From: Chromatiales bacterium
GTDB taxonomy: Bacteria > Pseudomonadota > Gammaproteobacteria > Chromatiales > Chromatiaceae
Direction of reading: 5' to 3'
NCBI GenBank assembly: GCA_024762475.1
Contig: JANTHJ010000006.1
Coordinates: forward strand, 1 to 63,504
DNA: 63,504 bases
Shown: one piece after another, positions 1-8,762 of the stretch
How the letters are laid out: every line of letters begins with the position of its first letter
How positions within the stretch are numbered: position 1 is the stretch's first letter
Made by a program: the position numbers and the translations under genes
The notes under the pieces: model-generated
Told to the model about the DNA's origin: nothing
Database searches by the model: none
What the model saw: only the letters and a program-made list of their open reading frames with translations

Positions 1-380
<380 letters not shown>

Positions 381-508
381 ATCTTAAGGTGGTCGCTTTA
401 GGCGACCAATCTTGGCTCAACTCAGAATCTTCGGTTGAAGATGCCTCGTTGATATTTTTGGCCATCGCGGCCCATCAACGGAGCACCCACACAAATTACT
501 TGATCAAC

Positions 509-520
509 TTGTTAAAGAGC
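509..520 (-). promoter_or_regulatory. rRNA leader boxA antitermination site
   Basis: The minus strand reads GCTCTTTAACAA, matching the boxA element of rRNA leaders that loads NusB/NusE antitermination factors. It lies about 130 nt upstream of the 16S 5-prime end, the usual position. A stable hairpin (7-bp stem, 390-396 with 402-408) sits between boxA and the mature 16S end. The rest of 381-636 is leader RNA with no gene. Confidence 0.85.
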
Positions 521-636
521 GGCCGCCTTTTCCAGGCAGCGAGACGGACAAGGTTAACCTGTCTGCCTCTTAAAGGTCAAGCGCGTTCGGCTTAACCCGC
601 TCGATTTCGACCCGAAGGACTCAATCGAGGCGGCGT

Positions 637-664
637 ATTCTAGCGGCGCCGCAGTCCTTGTCAA
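637..664 (-). promoter_or_regulatory. rrn promoter P2 (proximal)
   Basis: On the minus strand a perfect -35 TTGACA (664-659) and -10 TAGAAT (642-637) are separated by 16 bp. The promoter lies upstream of boxA and points into 16S rRNA. It is the proximal member of a tandem pair, like P1/P2 of enterobacterial rrn operons. Confidence 0.85.
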
Positions 665-831
665 CCCCTATTTTCTGCAAACCCCCTTCGGAGTTTGGAG
701 CCAACGGGCCGGACGCCAATCCAGACCTCGGGGCGTGCATGCCGAAACATGCGAAGCAGCGTCGTAAGACTTTGGTTAAAAAAGACTTTTAGCTGCTTTC
801 GGCAACCCGCTTTGGGCAACCGAGAGCGCGC

Positions 832-859
832 ATTATAGGGCCCGTTTTCGGATCGTCAA
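832..859 (-). promoter_or_regulatory. rrn promoter P1 (distal)
   Basis: On the minus strand -35 TTGACG (859-854) and a perfect -10 TATAAT (837-832) are separated by 16 bp. A GC-rich discriminator (GCGCGCTC) follows, the kind that makes rRNA promoters sensitive to ppGpp. It lies about 195 bp upstream of P2. The stretch 860-935 between this promoter and the tyrS stop codon shows no clear terminator. Confidence 0.85.
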
Positions 860-935
860 CCCCCTTTGCCAAAATTGATCTCGATGGGGGGCGGATTCGA
901 ATAGGGAAAGCCAGCGGACGCTCACCTGGGCCCTA

Positions 936-2147
936 CTATTTCGGCTCGATGGTGACTCGCGCAAACTTGCGTTTTCCGACCTGACATATGTAGGGTCCGC
1001 CCGGACCAAGTTCAAGCGCTCGATCGCTAACTCGCTCGCCATCGACGCGGACGGCACCCTGCTTGATCATCCGAAAGGCCTCGGAGGTGCTGGAGACCAG
1101 GCCGGCCGCTTTCAGCACCCGGCCAATCGGGATGCCTTCTGCCGGCGGTTCGGGGGCAAAGGTGAATTCGGGCATCTCATCCGGGACATTGCCCCTCTGG
1201 AAGCGCGCAATGAAATTTTCACGGGCACGCTGGGCCGCGGCCTGGTCATGGAAACGCGCGACCAGCTCCTCCCCTAGGAGGAATTTGATATCCCGCGGGT
1301 TACGTCCCTCGGCCACCTCCTGCCTGAAAGCCTCGATCTCGGCCAGGGTCCTGAAACTGAGCAATTCGAAGTAGCGCCACATCAGATCGTCCGATATCGA
1401 CATGATCTTGCCGAACATCTCGTCCGGAGGCTCGGACACCCCAATGTAGTTGCCCAGCGACTTCGACATCTTCTGCACGCCGTCGAGCCCTTCCAGTATG
1501 GGCATGGTCAGGACGACCTGGGGCTCCATGCCTTCCTGTTCCTGGAGCTGCCGCCCCATCAGAAGATTGAACTTCTGGTCGGTCCCCCCTAGCTCGACAT
1601 CTGCGCGCAAGGCGACCGAGTCCCAACCCTGGATCAGGGGATAGAGGAATTCATGAATGGCGATCGGTTCGCCAGACTTGTAACGCTTGCTGAAATCGTC
1701 TCGTTCCAGCATGCGTGCCACCGTTTGCCGTGAGGCTAGCTGCACCATGCCGGCAGCCCCCAGCTCATTCATCCATTCACTGTTGAATACGACCTGCGTG
1801 CGATCCGGATCGAGAATCTTGAAGACCTGCTCCTTGTACGTTTCCGCATTGCGCTGGACGTCCTCCCGCGTGAGGGTTGGGCGGGTCTTGCTCTTGCCGG
1901 TGGGGTCGCCGATCATGCCGGTGAAATCCCCGATCAGAAAATAGATCTCATGTCCGAGTTCCTGGAACTGACGCAGCTTGTTGATCAGGACGGTATGCCC
2001 CAGGTGCAGGTCTGGCGCCGTGGGGTCGAAACCCGCCTTCACGCGTAGCGGCTCGCCGCGTGCCAGCTTCTTGCGTAGCTCCTCTTCCAGAAGGATCTCA
2101 TCGCTTCCGCGGCGAATGAGTTCCAGCGATTTTTCCAGGTTGTTCAT
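936..2147 (-). CDS. tyrS: Tyrosyl-tRNA synthetase
   Basis: Charges tRNA-Tyr with tyrosine in the cytoplasm (class Ic synthetase). The 403-residue protein has the class I HIGH-type signature as HLGH (within [11 protein letters not shown]), the KMSKS loop ([10 protein letters not shown]) and a C-terminal S4-like RNA-binding segment ([19 protein letters not shown]). The start [10 protein letters not shown] is chosen because GAGGGG sits 10 nt upstream. An in-frame GTG six codons earlier overlaps that ribosome-binding site. It lies between the divergent M23 peptidase gene and the rrn operon, an order also seen in pseudomonads. This HLGH/long-linker form resembles the TyrZ-type enzyme. Confidence 0.96.
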   Translation of the reverse strand: MNNLEKSLELIRRGSDEILLEEELRKKLARGEPLRVKAGFDPTAPDLHLGHTVLINKLRQFQELGHEIYFLIGDFTGMIGDPTGKSKTRPTLTREDVQRNAETYKEQVFKILDPDRTQVVFNSEWMNELGAAGMVQLASRQTVARMLERDDFSKRYKSGEPIAIHEFLYPLIQGWDSVALRADVELGGTDQKFNLLMGRQLQEQEGMEPQVVLTMPILEGLDGVQKMSKSLGNYIGVSEPPDEMFGKIMSISDDLMWRYFELLSFRTLAEIEAFRQEVAEGRNPRDIKFLLGEELVARFHDQAAAQRARENFIARFQRGNVPDEMPEFTFAPEPPAEGIPIGRVLKAAGLVSSTSEAFRMIKQGAVRVDGERVSDRALELGPGGPYICQVGKRKFARVTIEPK

Positions 2148-2234
2148 CAGAGTTGGACCCCTCACGGTGGGAGGCGCGAATTTACCAGATTTCGGATTTG
2201 CGGGATCAAATTGCAGAAACGTGAATCACCACCC

Positions 2235-2262
2235 TTACAGTTTTTCCCCTTTCTGCCATAAT
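2235..2262 (+). promoter_or_regulatory. Putative sigma-70 promoter for the M23 peptidase gene
   Basis: TTACAG (2235-2240) and CATAAT (2257-2262) are spaced by 16 bp, about 30 bp before the start codon of the peptidase. This is a by-eye match to consensus in the tyrS/M23 divergent gap. Confidence 0.4.
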
Positions 2263-2294
2263 TGCGAAAATTTTTGGGAAGTTAGGGAACATTC

Positions 2295-4571
2295 ATGACC
2301 GGCTACGACAAGTTTCGCTTCCATCCGGAAACCAAATCGAAAAAAAGCCTTCCCAAGCCTTTGCTCCCGACCTGTCTCTCCTGGCTGCTGTTTATGACTT
2401 GCAGCGGTCAGACCCTCGCCCAACAGGATGCGCCACCGCCGGAACGGGCTGCCCCGGTGGTCGATCTGTCAAAACCGACCACCACCGAATCAAGAGCGGC
2501 GCGCATCGTGCGCCAACTGGCTCTGCCCCTTGCGCAAAACGCCAAACCGGCCGAAGCAGACCGCCCGTCACTCCTGGCGCGCTTGGACACGCCATCGAAG
2601 TCACCCTCTTCCCACAAAGACCAATTCCTGGCCAAGCTGCCCTTCTCCGATGCTGAACAGGATTCCCGGGCCACCCCCCTGCGTGCAAAGGAGTCCACCA
2701 CTGGCAGGGCTCAGGAAGGCACGCCAATCGAGTCTCGACGCACAAGGTACGTCATCAGGAAGGGCGATACCCTTGCCGGCATCTTCAAGCGCCAGGGCCT
2801 GTCGGCAAAGACGCTGCAACGGGTGCTCGATACCGGCCAACGCACCGCCCGAGCGCTCGCACGAATCCGTCCGGGCCAGGTTCTCGTGATCGAACGGGCG
2901 CAGGCCACCGGCCAGCTCGTACGCCTGACATTGAAAGACAAGAACCGGGCTTTGATCAGCGCCGCTCTGCCCTCCAGCAGTTCTGCCCCGTCCGGCTCGA
3001 ACAAAACACAGGTCGCGGTACGCCTTGTGCGCCACAGGGTCAGAAAAGGCGAGACCCTGAGCAGCATCTTCAAGCGCCACGGGCTTTCCGCGCGCACCCT
3101 GCAGAAGGTGCTCGACAAGAACAAGAAAAAGGCCCGATCCCTGGCACGCCTAAAGCCCGGCCAATATCTCACATTGGAATTGAACAAGTCTGATGGTCAG
3201 CTGCTGGCATTGAATCTGGAGCGCAAGGGCGCTGAGGGGGTCAGCGTGAGAATAGCGCCCGCCCCGGTGGTGCCTCTGCCCATCGTCTCGAAGCCACCGG
3301 CGCTGGCAAAGGCCGCACCCGAGAACAAGAAGCCGGCCCTGGTCCCACCTTCACCGAAGGACGAACCCACCGCGCAGGCTGCTGAGATCGGCCACAACCC
3401 ATCTTCACCGGCACCCGCGAGCGATGCGGCTGCTGCAGCCGCAGTGGGCTCGACGATGCCTTCGGGCTTCCGTGCCCGCAGCCACAGGATCAAGAAGGGC
3501 GAGACGCTGGCGAGCATCTTCAAACAGTACGGACTGACGCCGGCAAAGGTCTATCAGGTGCTGCACTCCGGTAAGGCGGCGCGCAGTCTTTCCCGGATCC
3601 GCCCGGGCCAGGAGCTCGAACTTTCATTCGATCCGGACGGTGACCTGCTGGCGCTCGCCTTCAGGAAAAGCCCGGTGGAAAAACTAACCGTCAGTCGCGG
3701 TGCGAATGGCTACCGAGCGCAGCTGGAGAAGAAGGCCGTCGAACGGCGTCTTGCCAACGTCGAAGGGGTGATCCGCAGCTCGTTGTTCGCCGACGGGCAC
3801 AAGGCGGGCCTGACAGACGCCCAAGTGATGGAGTTGGCCGAGATCTTTGGCTGGGATATCGACTTCGCCCTGGAACTCCAGCCTGGCGACCAGTTTCGGG
3901 TGGTGTATGAGGAGCAACTGGTCGACGGCAAGAAGTACCGCAACGGCCCCATCCTGGCCGCAGAGTTCGTCAACCGCGGCAAGACCTACCAGGCCTTCCG
4001 CTTCGAGCATGATGGCCAACTCGGATATTACGACGCCAAGGGTCGCAGCAAGCGCCGCGCCTTCATTCGGACCCCGATTCGTTTCGCGCGCATCAGCTCG
4101 CGCTTCCAGCCGCGGCGCTGGCACCCCATCCTGAAGAAGTGGAAGTCTCACAAGGGAGTGGACTACGCCGCCCCCCGGGGTACACCGGCCAAGGTCACCG
4201 GTGACGGACGGGTGATCTTCCGCGGATGGAAACGCGGCTACGGCCGCGTTGTCATCGTGCGGCACAGCCGCAAGTACCGCACCGTCTATGCCCACCTGTC
4301 CAAGTTCCGGTCGAAGGTCAAGAAAGGCAGCCGGGTACGCCAGGGGCAGGTCATCGGCTATGTGGGCAGCAGCGGCTGGGCCACTGGACCCCATCTGCAT
4401 TACGAGTTCCGGGTGAACAATGTGCAACGCAACCCGCTGACCGTGAAACTGCCGCGCTCGCTGCCGCTGCCGAAACGCCAGCTCGCTTCATTCAAGCGTC
4501 AGACTGCTCCGCTGGTGCGTCAGCTTGCCTCGATCCGCGCCAAGAGCATGGTGGCCAGTTCCGCCAACTGA
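2295..4571 (+). CDS. M23-family murein DD-endopeptidase with three OapA/LysM-like repeats
   Basis: Predicted envelope peptidase that cuts peptidoglycan cross-links. The 758-residue protein starts with a basic segment and a hydrophobic signal/anchor (about residues 22-42). Three repeats follow, at about 150-210, 245-310 and 395-460. Each contains a KGETLxSIFKxxGLS-type core and an ARxLxRIRPGQ tail, as in OapA/LysM-like murein-binding domains. The C-terminal M23 domain carries the zinc ligands H and D of SHKGVD (about 617) and the HLH motif (GPHLHYEF, about 700). MepM relatives usually have fewer repeats and are about 440 residues, so this one is long because of Pro/Ala-rich linkers. anmK begins one base after its stop, so the two are probably co-transcribed and both serve wall turnover. 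Confidence 0.92.
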   Translation: MTGYDKFRFHPETKSKKSLPKPLLPTCLSWLLFMTCSGQTLAQQDAPPPERAAPVVDLSKPTTTESRAARIVRQLALPLAQNAKPAEADRPSLLARLDTPSKSPSSHKDQFLAKLPFSDAEQDSRATPLRAKESTTGRAQEGTPIESRRTRYVIRKGDTLAGIFKRQGLSAKTLQRVLDTGQRTARALARIRPGQVLVIERAQATGQLVRLTLKDKNRALISAALPSSSSAPSGSNKTQVAVRLVRHRVRKGETLSSIFKRHGLSARTLQKVLDKNKKKARSLARLKPGQYLTLELNKSDGQLLALNLERKGAEGVSVRIAPAPVVPLPIVSKPPALAKAAPENKKPALVPPSPKDEPTAQAAEIGHNPSSPAPASDAAAAAAVGSTMPSGFRARSHRIKKGETLASIFKQYGLTPAKVYQVLHSGKAARSLSRIRPGQELELSFDPDGDLLALAFRKSPVEKLTVSRGANGYRAQLEKKAVERRLANVEGVIRSSLFADGHKAGLTDAQVMELAEIFGWDIDFALELQPGDQFRVVYEEQLVDGKKYRNGPILAAEFVNRGKTYQAFRFEHDGQLGYYDAKGRSKRRAFIRTPIRFARISSRFQPRRWHPILKKWKSHKGVDYAAPRGTPAKVTGDGRVIFRGWKRGYGRVVIVRHSRKYRTVYAHLSKFRSKVKKGSRVRQGQVIGYVGSSGWATGPHLHYEFRVNNVQRNPLTVKLPRSLPLPKRQLASFKRQTAPLVRQLASIRAKSMVASSAN

Positions 4572-4572
4572 A

Positions 4573-5676
4573 ATGCCACAGGCAAAGGCCTTTATCGGCC
4601 TGATGTCAGGGACCAGCATGGATGGTATCGATGCCGTGCTGGTCCAATTCCCTATGGACCGATCTCCTGTAGTGTTGGCTACCCATACGCACCCGTGGCC
4701 TCGAGACACGCTGAAGCGACTCCAGGCAGTGGCAGCAGGTGATCCAGTGAACAGCGCGACGCTCGCCGCATTGGACACCGAGGCGGGGGAGATCCTTGCG
4801 CAGGCCGCGCTTTCTGTTGCATCCGATCATCGAGAGGCCATCGCCGGTGTCGGCAGCCATGGTCAGACGATAGCCCACAGTCCGAATGGACCCTACCCGG
4901 CGACCCTGCAGCTGGGGAACCCCGCCGTCATCGCCGAGCGTACCGGCATCACCACCGTCGCCGACTTCCGGCGCCGAGATATCGCTGCGGGCGGCCAGGG
5001 CGCCCCATTGGTGCCGGCCTTCCATGAGGCGGTATTTCGAGATCCAAGCATCAATCGCGCCGTGATCAATATCGGCGGCATCGCCAACATTACACTGCTG
5101 CCTGCCGATCCCGCGCAGGCCGTGCGAGGTTTCGACACCGGGCCGGGCAACTGCCTCATGGACGCCTGGATAAGAGATTGCAAAGGATTGCCGTTCGACG
5201 AGGCAGGCCGACTCGCGGCGACCGGCACAGCAGATCGCTCGCTATTGGAGCGTCTTCTGGCAGACCCCTATTTTACGGCCCCCCCACCCAAGAGCACCGG
5301 CACAGATTATTTCTCTCTGGAATGGTTGCAGCGACATCTCGCCGGAACACCTCGCGACGCCGGTGATATCCAGGCAACACTTGCGCTCCTCACGGCCACG
5401 AGCATCGCAGGCGCGCTCAATGAAGCACTTCCACAGGTTCAGGAGGTGCTGATCTGCGGCGGCGGCGTGCACAATGCAGTACTGATGGCACTGCTGCAAG
5501 ACCAACTCGTATGCCCGGTCCACTCGACTGGCAGGGTGGAAATGGATCCGGACTGGATCGAAGCGGTGGCTTTTGCCTGGCTGGCGTTTCGCACACTCGA
5601 GCGATTACCCGGCAATCTGCCGACGGTGACCGGCGCGCGTGGACCGCGCATTCTTGGCGCAATCTACCCTGGCTGA
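4573..5676 (+). CDS. anmK: Anhydro-N-acetylmuramic acid kinase
   Basis: Phosphorylates and opens 1,6-anhydro-MurNAc to MurNAc-6-phosphate in peptidoglycan recycling. The 367-residue protein begins with the family hallmark AFIGLMSGTSMDGIDAVL. It has the GSHGQTIAH segment, the VADFRRRDIAAGGQGAPLVPAFH block and the ATP-site GFDTGPGNCLMDAW. The chosen ATG at 4573 lies one base after the upstream peptidase stop. A frame extension to 4525 overlaps that gene and lacks family similarity. Peptidase and kinase together form a wall-recycling pair. Confidence 0.96.
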   Translation: MPQAKAFIGLMSGTSMDGIDAVLVQFPMDRSPVVLATHTHPWPRDTLKRLQAVAAGDPVNSATLAALDTEAGEILAQAALSVASDHREAIAGVGSHGQTIAHSPNGPYPATLQLGNPAVIAERTGITTVADFRRRDIAAGGQGAPLVPAFHEAVFRDPSINRAVINIGGIANITLLPADPAQAVRGFDTGPGNCLMDAWIRDCKGLPFDEAGRLAATGTADRSLLERLLADPYFTAPPPKSTGTDYFSLEWLQRHLAGTPRDAGDIQATLALLTATSIAGALNEALPQVQEVLICGGGVHNAVLMALLQDQLVCPVHSTGRVEMDPDWIEAVAFAWLAFRTLERLPGNLPTVTGARGPRILGAIYPG

Positions 5677-5738
5677 ACCGCCAAGGACCCGGATCGACAT
5701 CCAATCAGGGCCCTTGGCACACCGGCCTGGGGTCGCCT

Positions 5739-6092
5739 TCAGACCGAGAACGAGGAACCGCAGCCGCAGGTCGTGGCCGCATTGGGATTGCGAATCACGA
5801 ACTGGGCACCCTGCAACCCCTCGGTATAGTCCACCTCTGCGCCCATCAGGTATTGGACACTCATGGGGTCGACCAACAGCTTCACGCCATCGGTCTCTAC
5901 CACTTCATCCCCTTCGTTGATGTTCTCGTCGAAGGTAAATCCGTATTGAAACCCGGAACAGCCGCCACCCTGCACATAAATGCGCAGCATCAGATCGGGG
6001 TTGCCCTCCTCGGCGATCAGATCGGCAACCTTCTTGGCTGCCGCCGAGGTAAAGGCCAGTGGGGTTTCGGATTGTTGTGCTGCTTCGCTCAT
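5739..6092 (-). CDS. erpA: A-type iron-sulfur carrier protein ErpA
   Basis: Delivers Fe-S clusters to apoproteins; in E. coli ErpA is needed for isoprenoid synthesis enzymes. The 117-residue protein has the three conserved cysteines of the family: one in [11 protein letters not shown] and two in the C-terminal CGCGSSFSV. The start [11 protein letters not shown] gives normal length; a frame extension adds 16 residues that are not family-like. The tail-to-tail position with anmK and the erpA-bactofilin-argC order are conserved in many gammaproteobacteria. A second, divergent A-type carrier lies at 11804-12163. Confidence 0.95.
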   Translation of the reverse strand: MSEAAQQSETPLAFTSAAAKKVADLIAEEGNPDLMLRIYVQGGGCSGFQYGFTFDENINEGDEVVETDGVKLLVDPMSVQYLMGAEVDYTEGLQGAQFVIRNPNAATTCGCGSSFSV

Positions 6093-6200
6093 GACAAATA
6101 TTCCTGTCCAGTTGCAGGTCACAGAGACCTGTTCACGCAATCGAGTATGCTTATTCCGACCAAATTGGTCAACAATCAGCTCCTCAGGGTTTAGCGGCCG

Positions 6201-6623
6201 TCAGTCCTTGCCCGGCTCGTCCCGTTGCTCGTCTCCTTCCCCGTCATAGCCCAGCATACGGGGCTCCTTGTCCTCACTGTGGACGAGCTGGCCGTTGACC
6301 TCGGCCCCCATGGCCATTTCCAGGAGACGGTAGTAGACCGTCCCTGTCACCCGGGCCTGCGAGGCAAGCTCGACCCGTTCGCCGGCATAGACATCCCCCA
6401 CCACCGTACCATTCAGGATAAGCACATCAACCTGCACGTCACCCTCTACCACCCCCTGCTCGCTGACAGTAACGGAAGACTTCCCCTCTACGCGACCGCT
6501 GACGTTACCGACCACCTTGCCGTCCAGATGCAGCCCCCCCTCGAAGGAGACATCGCCGGTGATCTCCGTGTCCTTCCCGATTACCGTGGACACCTTTGGT
6601 GCCTTAAACCGTTTTCTTGCCAT
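6201..6623 (-). CDS. Bactofilin (polymer-forming cytoskeletal protein)
   Basis: Bactofilins assemble nucleotide-free filaments of stacked right-handed beta-helices and often guide local wall synthesis. This 140-residue protein shows the repeating hydrophobic/glycine pattern of that fold (TEITGDVSFEGGLHLDGKVVGNV, then GVVEGDVQVDVLILNGTVVGDVYA) between short polar tails. An AGGAGAG ribosome-binding site precedes the ATG. It sits between erpA and a membrane-anchored coiled-coil protein, probably one transcription unit with that gene (24-bp gap). Confidence 0.9.
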   Translation of the reverse strand: MARKRFKAPKVSTVIGKDTEITGDVSFEGGLHLDGKVVGNVSGRVEGKSSVTVSEQGVVEGDVQVDVLILNGTVVGDVYAGERVELASQARVTGTVYYRLLEMAMGAEVNGQLVHSEDKEPRMLGYDGEGDEQRDEPGKD

Positions 6624-6647
6624 TGATTCTCTCCTGGCGTGAAGGGG

Positions 6648-7361
6648 TCAGCCCAGGGCCACCGACCACTTGAGGCGCTTCTCGAACTTCTTGAACTTCT
6701 TGCCGGCGGGCTTCCCCTTGATGACAATCTGACCGGGAGTGAACCCCTTCGGAAGTTTCAGTTTTCCCTCGAAGCGTTGAAAGTGCTTGAACCCCATCTT
6801 GAAAGGCTCTTCCAAGCCCAGCTGTGTGTCCTTCAATACCGCCTCCTTGCCGCCCTGGTGGCCAGCCACACGCAACTCGAGCTGCCCGGTCACCCGCTCC
6901 CCACCCTTGTCACGCTTGGAGATGATAAACTCCACCGCATATTCGTTGGATTGGCCGTTGCGCGCCAGCTTCACCTTCGAAACCTCGAGCGCCGTCACCT
7001 TTCCCGATATCAGGGTGTTGAGCACCGCTACCTTTTGGCGCAGCTCGGCGCGCTCAGCCTCGAGATCCTTGATGGTCGCCTGTACCGCCTGAGCCGCAGC
7101 CCGGTCGATCTGGCTCGCCCGCTGGAAGCGGGCCGCCAGCTCGCGCTGCTGCTTGCATTCCTTCTCGAGGGTCGAGATACGCTGCTCCAGCACCCGAACC
7201 TGCCGATCCGATGCATCCGCGAAATATCCCGCATTGCGCCGCCCGTAGTCATAGGCGAACCAACCCGTACCGGCCACCAGCGCCAGGACCACGACCCAGG
7301 GCCAAACCGGCCGCCGGCCGGGCGAGACGATCTTTGGGGTTTTGAAGGTCTTGCGCGACAT
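6648..7361 (-). CDS. DUF6776-type membrane-anchored coiled-coil protein
   Basis: Function unknown. The 237-residue protein has a basic N-terminus, one transmembrane helix (about residues 18-38, WPWVVVLALVAGTGWFAYDYG) and a long heptad-like coiled coil (about 50-120, rich in E/R/Q/L). A C-terminal beta-rich domain ends in FTPGQIVIKGKPAGKKFKKFEK. I recall this family (DUF6776) next to bactofilin, erpA and argC in gammaproteobacteria, though the name is from memory. The topology is inner-membrane anchor with a periplasmic domain. A role with the adjacent bactofilin in envelope organisation is inference. Confidence 0.75.
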   Translation of the reverse strand: MSRKTFKTPKIVSPGRRPVWPWVVVLALVAGTGWFAYDYGRRNAGYFADASDRQVRVLEQRISTLEKECKQQRELAARFQRASQIDRAAAQAVQATIKDLEAERAELRQKVAVLNTLISGKVTALEVSKVKLARNGQSNEYAVEFIISKRDKGGERVTGQLELRVAGHQGGKEAVLKDTQLGLEEPFKMGFKHFQRFEGKLKLPKGFTPGQIVIKGKPAGKKFKKFEKRLKWSVALG

Positions 7362-7377
7362 CCTGCGGGCTCCTCAC

Positions 7378-8406
7378 TCAGGGGGAAAGTGCCACCTGCT
7401 CCAGCCCGGCCGTCTCGGGCAGCCCGAACATCAGATTCATGTTCTGCACGGCCTGCCCTGCCGCCCCCTTGGTGAGATTGTCGATTACCGACAGAACCAC
7501 CACCGTATCGCCTCCCTGCGGACGGTGGACCGCAATCCGGCATCGATTCGTCCCGCGAACACTGCGGGTCTCCGGATGAGACCCCGCCGGCATTACATCC
7601 ACGAACGGCTCGTCCCGATACCGCTGCCCGTATAGTGACTGCAGATCCAGTTCCTCATTCAAGCGGCCATAAAGGGTGGCATGGATGCCGCGAATCATCG
7701 GTACCAGGTGCGGAACGAAGGTAAGCCCGATGTTCTTCTCGGTTACCCAACCCAGGGTCTGGCGAATCTCGGGCAGGTGACGATGTCCGGGCACCGCATA
7801 CGCCTTGAAGCTCTCGCCCACCTCCCCCATCAGCATGGCTGCGTTGGCGCCACGACCGGCACCGCTCACGCCCGACTTGCAGTCGGCCAGCAGCGTCGAG
7901 GTATCGACGACCCCGGCTTCGACCAACGGCAGCAGACCCAGGGCGCTGGCTGTCGGGTAACAGCCGGGATTGGCCACCAGCCGTGCGCCAAGGATCTTTT
8001 CCCGGTTCAGTTCGGGCAAACCGTAGACCGCTTCCTCCAGCAATTCCGGGCAGGCATGCGGCATACCGTACCATTGCTCCCACAATGCCGGATCGCGCAG
8101 ACGGAAGTCGGCTGCCAGGTCGATGACCCGGGTGCCAGACTCCAGCAAAGCCGGCACCATCTGCATGGCAGTACCATTGGGGGTGGCGAAGAACACCAGG
8201 TCGCATGCTGCCAGGCGCGCCGCATCGGGCTCGCTGAAGACCAGCTCGACGTGCCCCCGCAGGCTCTCGAACAGCTCGCTGACCGGCCGACCGGCCTCGG
8301 AGCGCGAGGTGATGGCGTGCAACTCGACGCGAGGGTGCGTTGCCAACAGGCGCAACAGCTCCACCCCGGTATAACCGGTACCTCCAACGATTCCCACCTT
8401 GATCAT
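7378..8406 (-). CDS. argC: N-acetyl-gamma-glutamyl-phosphate reductase
   Basis: NADPH-dependent third step of arginine synthesis, making N-acetylglutamate semialdehyde. The 342-residue protein starts [21 protein letters not shown] (Rossmann GxxGxxG). It has the active-site cysteine in ANPGCYPT and the histidine region [12 protein letters not shown]. The annotated start skips a 14-residue non-homologous extension. It lies 16 bp upstream (in transcription order) of the DUF6776 gene. It is type 1 by length. Confidence 0.96.
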   Translation of the reverse strand: MIKVGIVGGTGYTGVELLRLLATHPRVELHAITSRSEAGRPVSELFESLRGHVELVFSEPDAARLAACDLVFFATPNGTAMQMVPALLESGTRVIDLAADFRLRDPALWEQWYGMPHACPELLEEAVYGLPELNREKILGARLVANPGCYPTASALGLLPLVEAGVVDTSTLLADCKSGVSGAGRGANAAMLMGEVGESFKAYAVPGHRHLPEIRQTLGWVTEKNIGLTFVPHLVPMIRGIHATLYGRLNEELDLQSLYGQRYRDEPFVDVMPAGSHPETRSVRGTNRCRIAVHRPQGGDTVVVLSVIDNLTKGAAGQAVQNMNLMFGLPETAGLEQVALSP

Positions 8407-8498
8407 CTTGCTTGCCGATCCTCTCGTACAGGGATGCAGGCGCGCCATTCTACAACCTGCGGCGTATCAGCGCGCGAGCGCTGGTTTCGATGGGTTGA

Positions 8499-8728
8499 CA
8501 GCCTGTCGGACTCGGCCGTTCGAAGCGACTAATCCGCAGGAGCGGATTGAGCAGCTCAGCTGCCCCCGCAGGGGCGAAGGCCAGGGAGGGCCGGAGTCAA
8601 ATTTGCGGGAGCGAATCAAATGAGCTTATCGAATGAGGAGAATAGCCGGCCTATTTGACGAATTCGATCAGTTCAGTTGATCGCTATCCGCGGATTTGCA
8701 GCCGGACAGCGTCGAGTCCGACAGGCTG
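8499..8728. repeat. MITE-like inverted-repeat element E1
   Basis: A 230-bp intergenic unit is bounded by perfect 16-bp inverted repeats (CAGCCTGTCGGACTCG at 8499-8514; its reverse complement at 8713-8728). On both sides the same 7-bp block (AATCCGC) recurs 16 bases inward, so the ends form an imperfect arm of about 39 bp. A small internal palindrome (AATCCGC-AGGA-GCGGATT) is at 8531-8548. No transposase frame is present. It fills most of the argC/ClC divergent gap. Confidence 0.7.
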
Positions 8729-8762
8729 ATAACATGCCTGCTTTTCGTGCAGGTAAACATCG

